From Candidatus Methanoperedens sp. (GTDB taxonomy: Archaea; Halobacteriota; Methanosarcinia; Methanosarcinales; Methanoperedenaceae): a stretch of 64,000 nucleotides of DNA. Location of the stretch: the NCBI GenBank assembly GCA_027460525.1, contig JAPZAS010000006.1:1-64000 (forward strand). The letters are read 5' to 3'. Positions within the stretch are counted from its first letter, which is position 1. Each line of letters opens with the position of its first letter. Of this stretch, positions 50,844 to 59,441 are shown piece by piece. The notes below the pieces were generated by a model. It searched no databases. It had not been told where the DNA came from and saw only the letters and a list, made by a program, of their open reading frames with translations. The translations under genes were made by a program, and so were the position numbers.

Positions 50844-51422
50844 ATGAAGGTAGTAGCATTTAACGGAAGCGCCCGAAAACAGGGCAACACTGCAATTCTC
50901 ATAAACCATGTGTTCAGCGAACTGGAGAAAGTTGGGATAGAAACAGAATTAGTGGAGCTTGCAGGCAGGAAAATCCAGGGATGTACTGCCTGCTATAAAT
51001 GTTTTGAAACAAAAGACAGGAAATGCGCAGTCAAAAATGATATAGTGAATGATTGTATTGAAAAGATGGTGGAAGCTGATGGAATTATTCTCGGTTCACC
51101 AACATATTTCGCCGATATAACCTCAGAAATGAAGGCTCTGATAGAACGTGCGGGATTTACCGCAATGGCCAATGGTTCCATGTTCAAGCGAAAAGTAGGC
51201 GCCGCTGTGGTTGCGGTGCGAAGGGGAGGCGCAATACATGTTTTTGACTCGATCAATCATTTCTTCCTTATCAATCAGATAGTCGTTCCAGGTTCAAGTT
51301 ACTGGAACATGGGCATGGGAAGAGAAATTGGGGATGTTGATAAAGACGAAGAAGGAATCCGGAATATGAAGAATCTCGGAGAGAATATGGCATGGCTGCT
51401 TAAGAAAATAAGAAGTGATTGA
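50844..51422 (+). CDS. Iron-sulfur flavoprotein (Isf-like)
   Basis: 192 aa. The flavodoxin/NADPH-FMN-reductase fold begins MKVVAFNGSARKQGNTAILI (FMN phosphate loop). The compact cluster motif GCTACYKCFETKDRKC (Cx2Cx2Cx7C) is that of Isf, first known from Methanosarcina. SPTYFADITSEMKALIER and GAAVVAVRRGGA complete the fold. Isf moves electrons from ferredoxin to FMN and O2/H2O2-removing reactions. ATG 50844 chosen; the longer frame overlaps the nuclease-like gene. Confidence 0.9.
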   Translation: MKVVAFNGSARKQGNTAILINHVFSELEKVGIETELVELAGRKIQGCTACYKCFETKDRKCAVKNDIVNDCIEKMVEADGIILGSPTYFADITSEMKALIERAGFTAMANGSMFKRKVGAAVVAVRRGGAIHVFDSINHFFLINQIVVPGSSYWNMGMGREIGDVDKDEEGIRNMKNLGENMAWLLKKIRSD

Positions 51423-51552
51423 TTTGATTTTGTCTTAAGACCTGACACCTATCTCTCCCCGTATACTGGCTGAATTCCCACTGCCGCTTTTTGAAACCCC
51501 CGGTTTAGGTAACCGAAAAGAATAATAGAACCCTCTCTGTATATCGAGATTG

Positions 51553-51699
51553 ATGCCATCTGAAAAATGCACCTTCTGTTCGGGAGACAAATGCACAGCA
51601 GCAAACCTTGAGCCATGCGACTTCAAGGGTGATAATTTCAAAGAGTGCCTGCGCTACCGTCTCTATTTCATAAGACCGCAGGCTATGCAGTTCCGTTAA
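51553..51699 (+). CDS. 48-aa Cys-containing paralogue 2
   Basis: MPSEKCTFCSGDKCTAANLE, then PCDFKGDNFKECLRYRLYFI and RPQAMQFR; five Cys (residues 6, 9, 14, 22 and 32). Identical over most of its length to the gene at 43851-43997, with C for H at residue 9 and GDK for GNE at 11-13. CxxC plus CxxxxxxxC suggests a zinc or iron site. No family recognised. Positioned between the flavoprotein and pyrF. Confidence 0.82.
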   Translation: MPSEKCTFCSGDKCTAANLEPCDFKGDNFKECLRYRLYFIRPQAMQFR

Positions 51700-51797
51700 T
51701 TATCGAAGCTGAAAAAATAGCTTTCAGAAACGTATCTATATACAGATTCGTGCCATCAGTACTCATAGGGTTCATCATATGTCAGCGAATTTTATCA

Positions 51798-52457
51798 TCA
51801 TCGGCACTTTTCAATCTCTTTTGCTATTTTTTCGGCTTCCGTTCCGGGAGTCTTTGAGCCATAAATTGTTCGCCCAGCTATAACATAATCTGCACCAGCC
51901 TTTATGGCATCTGCTGCACTTCCTCCCTGCGCGCCCACGCCTGGCGAGATTATCGTCAGACTCCCGACAATACTTCGTATCTGCTTTATTCTTTCAGGGC
52001 GCGTTGCAGGAGCCACCACGCCCTGTGCTTTGCAATCAACTGCAAGAGCCGCAATCTCAAGGGCTTTTGGCGCCATGAACTCTACTGCCCCCGGATGGCT
52101 CATTTCCGTAACAACATATATCTCCCCTTTGTATTCCTGCGCCGTTTTCACGCACTCAAGAAGGCTGTCCCTTCCTGTAAAACCATGCACTATAACCGCA
52201 CTTGCGCCTGCCTCAAACGCCTGTCTGCATATAATCTGCGCTGTGTTTGGGATGTCAGCCACCTTAAAATCCGCAATTACAGGCGCAAATTCGCAAATCC
52301 TGTCAATTATCCCAAGTCCTGCCCCAAGAACAAGCGGGTAGCCTATCTTGATGGCATCCACATGCTTTGCTGCGGCTTTGGATATAGAGACGGCTTTATT
52401 TTCATCTGTAACATCAAGGGCAAGGATAAGGCGCGTTTTCCTGCGTACTGGCTGCAT
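51798..52457 (-). CDS. pyrF: Orotidine 5'-phosphate decarboxylase
   Basis: 219 aa TIM barrel that makes UMP from OMP. Core residues: [15 protein letters not shown] (Asp), [12 protein letters not shown] (Lys), [14 protein letters not shown] (DxKxxD), [28 protein letters not shown] and [14 protein letters not shown] 52457 chosen; another ATG nine bases upstream is equally possible. A longer frame to 52571 would overlap nadA and lacks similarity. Confidence 0.95.
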   Translation of the reverse strand: MQPVRRKTRLILALDVTDENKAVSISKAAAKHVDAIKIGYPLVLGAGLGIIDRICEFAPVIADFKVADIPNTAQIICRQAFEAGASAVIVHGFTGRDSLLECVKTAQEYKGEIYVVTEMSHPGAVEFMAPKALEIAALAVDCKAQGVVAPATRPERIKQIRSIVGSLTIISPGVGAQGGSAADAIKAGADYVIAGRTIYGSKTPGTEAEKIAKEIEKCR

Positions 52458-52544
52458 AGCAATCATAACGTTTCTCAATCTCTTTAATATTGCCGTGAAG
52501 TTAGAAAACAATTTAAGCAATAGGATAATGTCTGACCCTGAAAT

Positions 52545-53453
52545 ATGGATGAAGTCAAAAGAATAGAACAATTAAAAAAAGAAAAAAATGCAATCATCCT
52601 TGCGCATAACTACCAGCGCGGGGATGTGCAGGATATCGCTGACTTTGTAGGGGATTCCTTCGGCTTGAGCCAGAAAGCCGCTTCTCACGCGGCTTCCGTT
52701 ATTGTCTTTTGCGGTGTGGATTTCATGGCAGAGAGTGCTGCAATCCTCTGCCCGAAAAAAACCGTGCTCATGCCAGAGCTCAGCGCCCAGTGCCCGATGG
52801 CTGCCATGATAACCGCCGAGTTATTAAGACAGGAGAAGGAAAAATATCCAGAAGCTGCTGTCGTTTGTTACGTGAATACCCCCGCATCGGTTAAAGCCGA
52901 AAGCGATATATGCTGCACTTCTGCGAACGCCGTTAAAGTGGTGGACTCATTGGCTGAAGATGAGATAATCTTCGTCCCTGATAAAAATCTTGCCCTGTAT
53001 GTTGCAGCCCATACAAAAAAGAAAATCATTCCCTGGAACGGGTACTGTCCCACCCACCACCTTATACTGCCAGGCGATATACTGCTTGAAAAAGAGGAGC
53101 ATCCCGATGCCGAGGTGCTGGTTCATCCCGAGTGTAGACCCGATGTCATAACCCTTGCTGATAAGGTGCTGAGCACTGAGGGCATGTTAAAATATGCCGG
53201 GCTTTCCGCATCGCGGGAGTTCATCATAGGCACTGAGGTCGGACTTTTACACCGCCTGGGCAAAGAAAATCCCGATAAGACCTTCATTCCCGCAACACGA
53301 TATGCCGTCTGTCCGAATATGAAAATGAACACACTGCAGAGCATTATCCGCTCCCTTGAAAGAAACGAGCATGTGATAAAAGTCCCTGAGGACATAAGGA
53401 TTAAAGCAAAACTTGCACTTGACAGGATGCTGGAAGTGGGAAGGGGCGACTGA
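52545..53453 (+). CDS. nadA: Quinolinate synthase
   Basis: 302 aa, [4Fe-4S] enzyme condensing iminoaspartate with dihydroxyacetone phosphate for NAD synthesis. [31 protein letters not shown], the first cluster Cys in [13 protein letters not shown] or in [49 protein letters not shown] and CPNMKMNTL near the end carry the conserved residues. Length typical of archaeal NadA. Divergent from pyrF. Confidence 0.95.
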   Translation: MDEVKRIEQLKKEKNAIILAHNYQRGDVQDIADFVGDSFGLSQKAASHAASVIVFCGVDFMAESAAILCPKKTVLMPELSAQCPMAAMITAELLRQEKEKYPEAAVVCYVNTPASVKAESDICCTSANAVKVVDSLAEDEIIFVPDKNLALYVAAHTKKKIIPWNGYCPTHHLILPGDILLEKEEHPDAEVLVHPECRPDVITLADKVLSTEGMLKYAGLSASREFIIGTEVGLLHRLGKENPDKTFIPATRYAVCPNMKMNTLQSIIRSLERNEHVIKVPEDIRIKAKLALDRMLEVGRGD

Positions 53454-53455
53454 AA

Positions 53456-54028
53456 CTACAATACGCCTTTTGTGCTCGGAACACCTACCCCGCTTAACCT
53501 GGTTGCTCTTTTTAATGCAATCCCGAATGCCTTGAAGAGCGCTTCATTTTTATGATGGTCGTTCTCCCCCTTAACATCCATATGCGCGTTAATTCCCGCA
53601 TTGCTTGTTAGTGATTCAAAAAAATGCCGGGTATTCTGAGGATTGAAGCCCCCTATTTTCCCGCCAAACGATGCCTCGAAGGCAAGAAAACTCCGCCCGC
53701 TCAGGTCTATTGCAACTGTGGCAAGCGCTTCATCCATGGGCACGCTTGCTTCACCAAAGCGCTCAATCCCTTTTTTGTCCCCCAGTGCCTTCTCTAGCGC
53801 ACTGCCAAGTGCTATGCCAACGTCTTCTATGGTATGGTGGTCATCCACGCTGAGATCCCCTCGCGCCTTTACAGCGAGGTCAAAGGAGCCGTGCTTTGCA
53901 AAAGAGTTGAGCATATGGTCAAAGAATGCTATGCCTGTGTTGATATCGGTATTTCCCGAACCTTCCAGGGATAATTTCACTTCTATCTCGGTCTCGTTTG
54001 TTTTCCGGGTTACTTTCGATGAGCGCAT
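53456..54028 (-). CDS. hisB: Imidazoleglycerol-phosphate dehydratase
   Basis: 190 aa monofunctional HisB, histidine step 6. Metal-binding pairs [27 protein letters not shown], and [19 protein letters not shown] 54028 gives the canonical start [14 protein letters not shown]. Convergent with nadA, two bases apart. hisF and hisS lie 3-6 kb downstream. Confidence 0.96.
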   Translation of the reverse strand: MRSSKVTRKTNETEIEVKLSLEGSGNTDINTGIAFFDHMLNSFAKHGSFDLAVKARGDLSVDDHHTIEDVGIALGSALEKALGDKKGIERFGEASVPMDEALATVAIDLSGRSFLAFEASFGGKIGGFNPQNTRHFFESLTSNAGINAHMDVKGENDHHKNEALFKAFGIALKRATRLSGVGVPSTKGVL

Positions 54029-54113
54029 GGTGGGTTTTATTATTTGGTTAGAATATAAAGGTATTGCAATTAACAGAAAGTTTCTTAACTCGATAAAGAT
54101 ATTATTTGTTCAT

Positions 54114-54809
54114 ATGATTCGCCAGAGATTCGTTCTTGATACCAGCGCCCTGACAGATACGCAGACAAGGGAACTTGAAGGCGGTACTCTTTGTATCGCA
54201 ATGGGAGGCATCCTTGATATCATAGCCGAGGTGCGCCTGCATCTCGGGATTAGCTGCTACATCCCGTATCCTTCCGTGTATAATGAGCTGAGGGAATTTG
54301 CAAAGAACAACGGCTGCGATGAGGAGACGCTGGCAAAAATAGATACGTGGCTTGTCAAAAAAACCCCGGACAGGTATGAAGTGAAAATCCCCTCCAAGAT
54401 TTTCTATGATTACGTGGATTTCATGCGCGGCAGGATCAACAAAGGGATGAACGTGGCAGAGGATGCAATATGGGAGTCAGCTACAGAGTGCCTCTTCCGC
54501 ACCACCAAAGCGCGCTCAAAGCACGAGATCGAGCCTGAGATCGAGCGAAATGTGATAGGCGGGATCATCAACAACTTCCGGGATAAATACAGGAACGCCC
54601 TGCGATACGGAATCCTTGACAGCGCCCCGGATATTGATGTGTTACTGCTTGCAAAAGAGCTTGATGCTGCAGTCGTGGCAAGCGATATCGGTATCCAGAA
54701 ATGGGCAGAGCAGCTCGGTCTTCGTTTCGTGGAGGCGAAATCTTTTCCTGCGATGATGAAAGAATACCTAAAACGCATAAAACCTGAAAAAATAGCAAGC
54801 ACGGTATAG
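54114..54809 (+). CDS. HARP, protein-only RNase P family (RNA ligase partner)
   Basis: 231 aa PIN-like metallonuclease: [20 protein letters not shown] (first Asp), [38 protein letters not shown] and [18 protein letters not shown] (acidic cluster). This is the MJ0950-type family known as RNA ligase partner and later as Homologues of Aquifex RNase P, which trims tRNA 5' leaders. Archaea that carry it usually also have RNA-based RNase P. ATG 54114 fits the family; the frame upstream is antisense to hisB. The following membrane-protein gene begins two bases after the stop. Confidence 0.9.
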   Translation: MIRQRFVLDTSALTDTQTRELEGGTLCIAMGGILDIIAEVRLHLGISCYIPYPSVYNELREFAKNNGCDEETLAKIDTWLVKKTPDRYEVKIPSKIFYDYVDFMRGRINKGMNVAEDAIWESATECLFRTTKARSKHEIEPEIERNVIGGIINNFRDKYRNALRYGILDSAPDIDVLLLAKELDAAVVASDIGIQKWAEQLGLRFVEAKSFPAMMKEYLKRIKPEKIASTV

Positions 54810-54810
54810 C

Positions 54811-55152
54811 ATGAACATCTATCTCTATATCGCACTTTTCGGTTTTGCAGCAATTATTTTCCTGACGCTTCGCGATATTCGCATCTTCCATCGCACTAAA
54901 ATTGAATCATACAGGAAAGGCGCGATGCGCGGCATGGTTGCGGGGGTGCTTGCTTGGGTGGGCATGCTTGTTACTGCGGCAAATCCTGAAAATCCATTGA
55001 TCGGGCTTACCATAGTGCTTGTTGCTGTTTATATCAATGGAAAAGGCAAACGTGAGGATGTGTTCGGGGATGCGCCTTTGATTAAGAGGGTGCTTGGGGA
55101 GACTAAAGTTAAAAATAAGTATGCGTTTTTTGCTGATCATGGTAAGATCTAA
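54811..55152 (+). CDS. Small membrane protein after HARP
   Basis: 113 aa with three hydrophobic segments (IYLYIALFGFAAIIFLTL, GMVAGVLAWVGMLVT, PLIGLTIVLVAVYIN) and a basic/acidic tail. The start lies one base after the HARP stop, hence cotranscribed. No family recognised; the topology resembles small archaeal membrane proteins of unknown role. Confidence 0.7.
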   Translation: MNIYLYIALFGFAAIIFLTLRDIRIFHRTKIESYRKGAMRGMVAGVLAWVGMLVTAANPENPLIGLTIVLVAVYINGKGKREDVFGDAPLIKRVLGETKVKNKYAFFADHGKI

Positions 55153-55426
55153 ACCTCTATCATTTTCCTGAACTGAGCCGCTGGGTCTTTTTTCTCTCTG
55201 ATTTTTTCTGCAATCATGTCCTTTTTCTCAGTGAAATGATATGGACGTATAATTTGTGAAAAAATAGTTTTCTTAGAGATTAAAACAACGGATTCATTAT
55301 GTTATAGTGAAGTCCGGAGCAATATAACAATAAATTTTAAATACTATCTCATCATGTAAAGATATGGGTGAGGTGCGAGTAGTTACTAGGACGAAATACA
55401 TCGAACCAACTTAAAGGGAGGATATT

Positions 55427-56014
55427 ATGGCTGGTACAGAAGGACAGGAATTATCAAATATAAATTTTGAATCAATGATTGGCGGCCCGTTGAACGCCGT
55501 CATCAAAGCTCAAGCACAATCTGCACAAACATCGGTCGATTTCATCAAGAGTGTTGGATTCAATGCGACGGATCCCGATAAAGGTAAGCCAACGATGGTT
55601 ACATTTGAATACGACAAAATTATTGACACGAAAGATCCCGCTACTGGGGTTATTACCTCCACGCCGACACCGATGAAACTGACTGTGCCGATTCTCACGA
55701 TGCTTCCTATTCCCTTCATAAGGGTCGAAGAAGTAACGATTGACTTTAACGCGAAGATTAATTCTGTTGTGGAGTCGACAACGGCATCATCATCGGAATT
55801 AAACGCATCTCTGGCGGTAAAAGGTGGATGGGGGCCCGTGTCAGCAGAGTTGAAATGCAGTTACAGCAATAAGAAATCTTCATCTGCAACAGATAAAACG
55901 GAACGGACTTACAGCATGACCATTCATGTTCGTGCAGTGCAGGATGAGCTTCCAGCTGGGATGGAAAAGCTCTTGGGTATTCTCGAGAATAACATCAAGG
56001 AAGTACCCGCGTAA
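55427..56014 (+). CDS. DUF2589 protein
   Basis: 195 aa. Distinctive DUF2589 features: ESMIGGPLNAVIKAQAQSAQ, a central MLPIPFIRVEEVTIDFNAKI, then SSELNASLAVKGGWGPVSAE, repeated Ser-rich strand, and a final VRAVQDELPAGMEKLLGILE. Mostly beta. The function of DUF2589 is unknown; it is sporadically distributed, suggesting horizontal spread. GGGAGG before ATG 55427; a TATA-like TTTTAAATAC lies about 90 bases upstream. First gene of a three-gene set. Confidence 0.85.
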   Translation: MAGTEGQELSNINFESMIGGPLNAVIKAQAQSAQTSVDFIKSVGFNATDPDKGKPTMVTFEYDKIIDTKDPATGVITSTPTPMKLTVPILTMLPIPFIRVEEVTIDFNAKINSVVESTTASSSELNASLAVKGGWGPVSAELKCSYSNKKSSSATDKTERTYSMTIHVRAVQDELPAGMEKLLGILENNIKEVPA

Positions 56015-56030
56015 TATAAAATTATAAGCA

Positions 56031-56068
56031 TGCAGGTAAAGGGCGTCGGAAGTTTCCCTTTACCTGCA
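56031..56068 (+). promoter_or_regulatory. 13-bp perfect stem-loop between cassette genes 1 and 2
   Basis: TGCAGGTAAAGGG pairs with CCCTTTACCTGCA around a 12-base loop. It sits between the stop of the DUF2589 gene and the GAGGAGG site of gene 2 (8 bases before that site). No U-tract, so it may be a translation-control or mRNA-processing element that sets the ratio of the two proteins. Confidence 0.6.
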
Positions 56069-56086
56069 TTCGTCAGAGGAGGCAAT

Positions 56087-56764
56087 ATGGCAGATTTGGG
56101 CGACCTTTTGGGATCAATGATGTCTGGATTAATTCGTGCACGTCGCATGGCTGATGAGCAAACTGCAGCGCTGGCAGAATACTACAAAAGCAACCCGCTT
56201 CTCGAAGGTTTGTCGGTTCCTCGCATCCGTATTCCTGAGTTGACAATTGAAATGCCCATGCTTATCGAGAATCAAGTGGAAGGACAAAGCGGGGAGATGG
56301 AAGATCCGGCAAAGATTGCAGATGCAGCAGAAGCACAACTGAAAACGACCTTGTCTAAGAACAATATCAAGATTAACCCAGCTTTCTATGAAGCGTTTTT
56401 AAATGAGGTAAAAAACCGGCTTGAGTTGGTGAAACAAACAGAAGCCCCTATCATGAAAGAAACCGTTGCGCGTAGTGTTCAAGATGCTTTTGCAGCCACT
56501 GTGACCAAAATGAAGACCACCTTGACTGCAACACACAAGGAAGCCATTGCAAGAGATCTTCGCGCCAGGGTATCAATAGTCGGCGTCGCCAAAGAGCCAG
56601 TGGCTTCAAGTATTGTGGCCAACATCAAAACGGCTGATGTTAAAGAACAGGCATCAAATACGACGGTTGTGCGCCTGAAAATCACACTGAAAGAAGAAGG
56701 TCTTGAATGGGCTACAAAGGCGAGCGAATCTGGAGGCGTAGTACGTACGTTACAGCCAGAATGA
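56087..56764 (+). CDS. DUF2589-associated protein, gene 2
   Basis: 225 aa. N-terminus MADLGDLLGSMMSGLIRARR, a segment PRIRIPELTIEMPMLIENQV that echoes the beta strand of DUF2589, a helical middle (about 85-150) and a C-terminal beta-rich ITLKEEGLEWATKASE. Probably a partner with a related fold. GAGGAGG before ATG 56087; the frame upstream to 56030 is excluded because it would run through the hairpin. Function unknown. Confidence 0.7.
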   Translation: MADLGDLLGSMMSGLIRARRMADEQTAALAEYYKSNPLLEGLSVPRIRIPELTIEMPMLIENQVEGQSGEMEDPAKIADAAEAQLKTTLSKNNIKINPAFYEAFLNEVKNRLELVKQTEAPIMKETVARSVQDAFAATVTKMKTTLTATHKEAIARDLRARVSIVGVAKEPVASSIVANIKTADVKEQASNTTVVRLKITLKEEGLEWATKASESGGVVRTLQPE

Positions 56765-56782
56765 TTGACGGAGCTACATAGG

Positions 56783-57358
56783 ATGCAATGTATTCTGCGG
56801 GAAAAACTCTTGACGCAAGCGATGAAACTCGCAGACGTCAGCAATATTTACCGTACCGAAAGCTCCAGTTTTGTGGATGCGTACCTCGCCTGGCTGGAAG
56901 AAGCTGAAAAGGACTTGTCAGGCTTACGATCACCCATCGTTATTCTGCTCCAGGCAGAAAAAAGTTCTGTGGCTTCAGTCTTGGACGGGTACCTGCCCAA
57001 TCAAATTCAAGCAGGAACCAGCATCAGAAAAAACCAGAAAGCCGTTGCAGCCCAATCGTTGGAAAAAGTTTCAAAAGAGATATATTCCAAAATAGAAAAT
57101 ATTGATCACAACCTTGATCAATTCAGCGAAAAATTATGTCACGCCATTGCAGTCTTGGCGAGCAAGGAACCTGATTTGTATAACAATCTTCAAGTAAATC
57201 AGCAAGGGGTAGACACCATATGGAAAATGCTTAGTAGAACACCAGAGACCATACCGATGTATAACTATTTTTGTGCAAAGCTTGCGTCTACAGACATAAA
57301 TTACCTGCTCATGGATATCATACAGAAAATTGAAAGCAATAAGACTGACGCCCTTTAA
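56783..57358 (+). CDS. DUF2589-associated protein, gene 3
   Basis: 191 aa, all helical, no membrane segment: LREKLLTQAMKLADVSNIYR, YLAWLEEAEKDLSGLRSPIV, KVSKEIYSKIENIDHNLDQF, then MLSRTPETIPMYNYFCAKLA. No family recognised. Starts 18 bases after gene 2 ends (ATG 56783, AGG upstream; a TTG at 56765 is possible). Its unbroken association with the two beta proteins suggests a complex or shell with a helical cargo or adaptor. Confidence 0.6.
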   Translation: MQCILREKLLTQAMKLADVSNIYRTESSSFVDAYLAWLEEAEKDLSGLRSPIVILLQAEKSSVASVLDGYLPNQIQAGTSIRKNQKAVAAQSLEKVSKEIYSKIENIDHNLDQFSEKLCHAIAVLASKEPDLYNNLQVNQQGVDTIWKMLSRTPETIPMYNYFCAKLASTDINYLLMDIIQKIESNKTDAL

Positions 57359-57536
57359 AAAAGCACGCATTCGTCGAAGAACATATGTGCTGACAAATAG
57401 GGCCAGTGACCATTTAATGGGGGTAATCAAAGACCTTTTTTTCAATTTTATAATATTTACTGTCCATCTTAACAATAACAAATAAGTTATCAGGTACACC
57501 AAAACTATTTCATTCCATAACAAGTAGAAAAGGGCA

Positions 57537-58358
57537 ATGCTCACCAAACGAATCATCCCGTGCCTCGATGTCACCCTTGATAAGGAAGGGGGCTGCGTGG
57601 TCAAGGGAATCGAGTTTGTAAATTTAAAAGAGGCGGGCGACCCTGTGAAGCTTGCTAAGAGGTACAACGAGCAAGGTGCTGACGAGCTTGTCTTCCTGGA
57701 TATCACAGCCTCGCATGAGAAGAGAGCCACGATGATCGAGGTGATAGAGAGGACTGCGGACGAGGTCTTTATCCCTCTCACGGTGGGAGGAGGAATAAGC
57801 AGTATAAATGCTATCAGGAGCATCCTCCGGGCAGGCGCTGACAAGGTCTCGATCAATACCGCTGCTGTGAAGAATCCTGATTTTGTGAGGGAATCCTCTG
57901 GGATATTCGGCTCGCAGTGCATCGTCACCGCAATCGACTGCAGGCGTAATTTTGATATCAATAATAAAAAAGATAAGACTATAATCGAGCTTGAGGACGG
58001 GAGGAAAGCCTGGTACGAGGTTGTAATCTACGGGGGAAGGACGCCTACAGGCATAGATGCTGTACTCTGGGCGCAGAAAGTGGAAGAACTGGGCTCCGGC
58101 GAGATACTGCTCACCAGCATGGACAGGGACGGTACAAAGGACGGATATGATTTACCTGTTACACGAACGCTCTCAGAGACGCTGGATATTCCCATAATAG
58201 CCTCTGGCGGCGCGGGGAATATAGAGCACATGTACGAGGCATTCACACAAGGAAAAGCTGATGCTGCGCTTGCCGCGAGCATCTTCCATTTCGGGGAATA
58301 CAGCATCGGCGAGGTAAAGGAGTATCTCAGGAACAAAGGGGTGGCGGTAAGGGTTTAA
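57537..58358 (+). CDS. hisF: Imidazole glycerol phosphate synthase subunit HisF
   Basis: 273 aa TIM barrel cyclase, histidine step 5. [16 protein letters not shown] (catalytic Asp), [44 protein letters not shown] (Asp), [52 protein letters not shown]: all canonical. Its partner HisH is not in the window. Length normal. Confidence 0.96.
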   Translation: MLTKRIIPCLDVTLDKEGGCVVKGIEFVNLKEAGDPVKLAKRYNEQGADELVFLDITASHEKRATMIEVIERTADEVFIPLTVGGGISSINAIRSILRAGADKVSINTAAVKNPDFVRESSGIFGSQCIVTAIDCRRNFDINNKKDKTIIELEDGRKAWYEVVIYGGRTPTGIDAVLWAQKVEELGSGEILLTSMDRDGTKDGYDLPVTRTLSETLDIPIIASGGAGNIEHMYEAFTQGKADAALAASIFHFGEYSIGEVKEYLRNKGVAVRV

Positions 58359-58360
58359 GC

Positions 58361-59353
58361 CTATTCGATCTGTTTGATTTCACCCACGATATTTTCAAGC
58401 AGTAATCCCAGCGTTATAAGACCAAGAGGTTTTCCTTCCTCATCTATTACGAAGCACATGCTTGACTGGCTGCCTTTTATTAAATCTACGAGTTCGAGTA
58501 ACGATGTGCCGGGATTTGCAAAGAGAGCTGGTCTTGCTATTTCTTTTATTGATTTTTTCCAGTCAGCCAGATTATTAAGAGCGTCTTTTATGTGCACGAA
58601 TCCCAGTATTTTTCCTTCGTTAATAACAGGGATTCTTGCGAATTTCTTTCTGCGTACAAGTTCTACAGCATCGCCAAGCGTTGCCCCGGCATCAATGCAT
58701 GTTACTTTTTCAAAAGGAATCATTATGTCCCCTGCTTTTATCCCGGAAAAGTCAAGCGCTGATTTGAGAAGGTGTCTCTCTTCTTTCTGAATTATTCCTT
58801 CCTCTTCACCTATTTCAATCATATAGCCCAGGTCCTCACGCATGAAAATGGGTTCTTTTATGGAGGTTTTCACACCGAGCAGCCGCAGTATGACATTCGT
58901 TAATCCTGTAAAGAAAATGATGAGCGGTTTTAAAATCCATATAAGAAATTTCATCACTGGCGCAAGTTTGTAGGCTATCCCGGGATTCCTTGCTGCATAC
59001 GCCTTCGGGGTTATCTCTGCAAAAGCAACAATGAGGAGGGTGGCAACTATAGTTGCTATCGTTATGGCATTCGGACCAAAAAGATGAATTACTACTACTG
59101 TTACAAGTACCGAGATGGTGATGTTGACAATGTTGTTGCCTATCAGGATGGCTGCGAGGAAATTCTCGGGAACGTCGAGCATTTCTTTTATAATTGATGC
59201 GTTTTTTCGCCCTTTGGAAAGATGGCCTTTGAGACGGATCCTGTTCTGGGAGATTATGGAGGTTTCGGAAAGGCTGAAGAATATCGATGCCAGCATGAGG
59301 AGAATTATTGCGATTATTGTGAAGGAAAGCTCGGTCGGGGACAATAAATTCAC
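58361..59353 (-). CDS. CNNM/CorB-like membrane protein with CBS pair
   Basis: 330 aa. The N-terminal DUF21 region has three or four helices and the helix-start FFSLSETSIISQNRIRLKGH; ENFLAAILIGNNIVNI is a family mark. The cytoplasmic part has a CBS pair (about 200-325, IMIPFEKVTCIDAG, RIPVINEGKILGFVHIKDAL, MCFVIDEEGKPLGLITL). The C-terminal CorC/HlyC-type domain of longer members is absent. Likely an Mg2+ or other divalent cation transporter or regulator. Ends two bases after hisF, convergent. Confidence 0.88.
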   Translation of the reverse strand: MNLLSPTELSFTIIAIILLMLASIFFSLSETSIISQNRIRLKGHLSKGRKNASIIKEMLDVPENFLAAILIGNNIVNITISVLVTVVVIHLFGPNAITIATIVATLLIVAFAEITPKAYAARNPGIAYKLAPVMKFLIWILKPLIIFFTGLTNVILRLLGVKTSIKEPIFMREDLGYMIEIGEEEGIIQKEERHLLKSALDFSGIKAGDIMIPFEKVTCIDAGATLGDAVELVRRKKFARIPVINEGKILGFVHIKDALNNLADWKKSIKEIARPALFANPGTSLLELVDLIKGSQSSMCFVIDEEGKPLGLITLGLLLENIVGEIKQIE

Positions 59354-59441
59354 CTGGTTGAATACAGGTAAATAGTAGATTAATGCTTAAAACTAATCTT
59401 GGAACTTTTTTCTTTGCTATCCTTTAAGCGCTTGTTTTGTT

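Noticed and set aside
53643-54113. N-terminal extension of the HARP frame
   Set aside because: The extension is the antisense of hisB; HARP family similarity begins at ATG 54114.
57134-57961. 275-aa minus-strand frame opposite hisF
   Set aside because: It is antisense to the obvious hisF and to cassette gene 3 and has no family signature.
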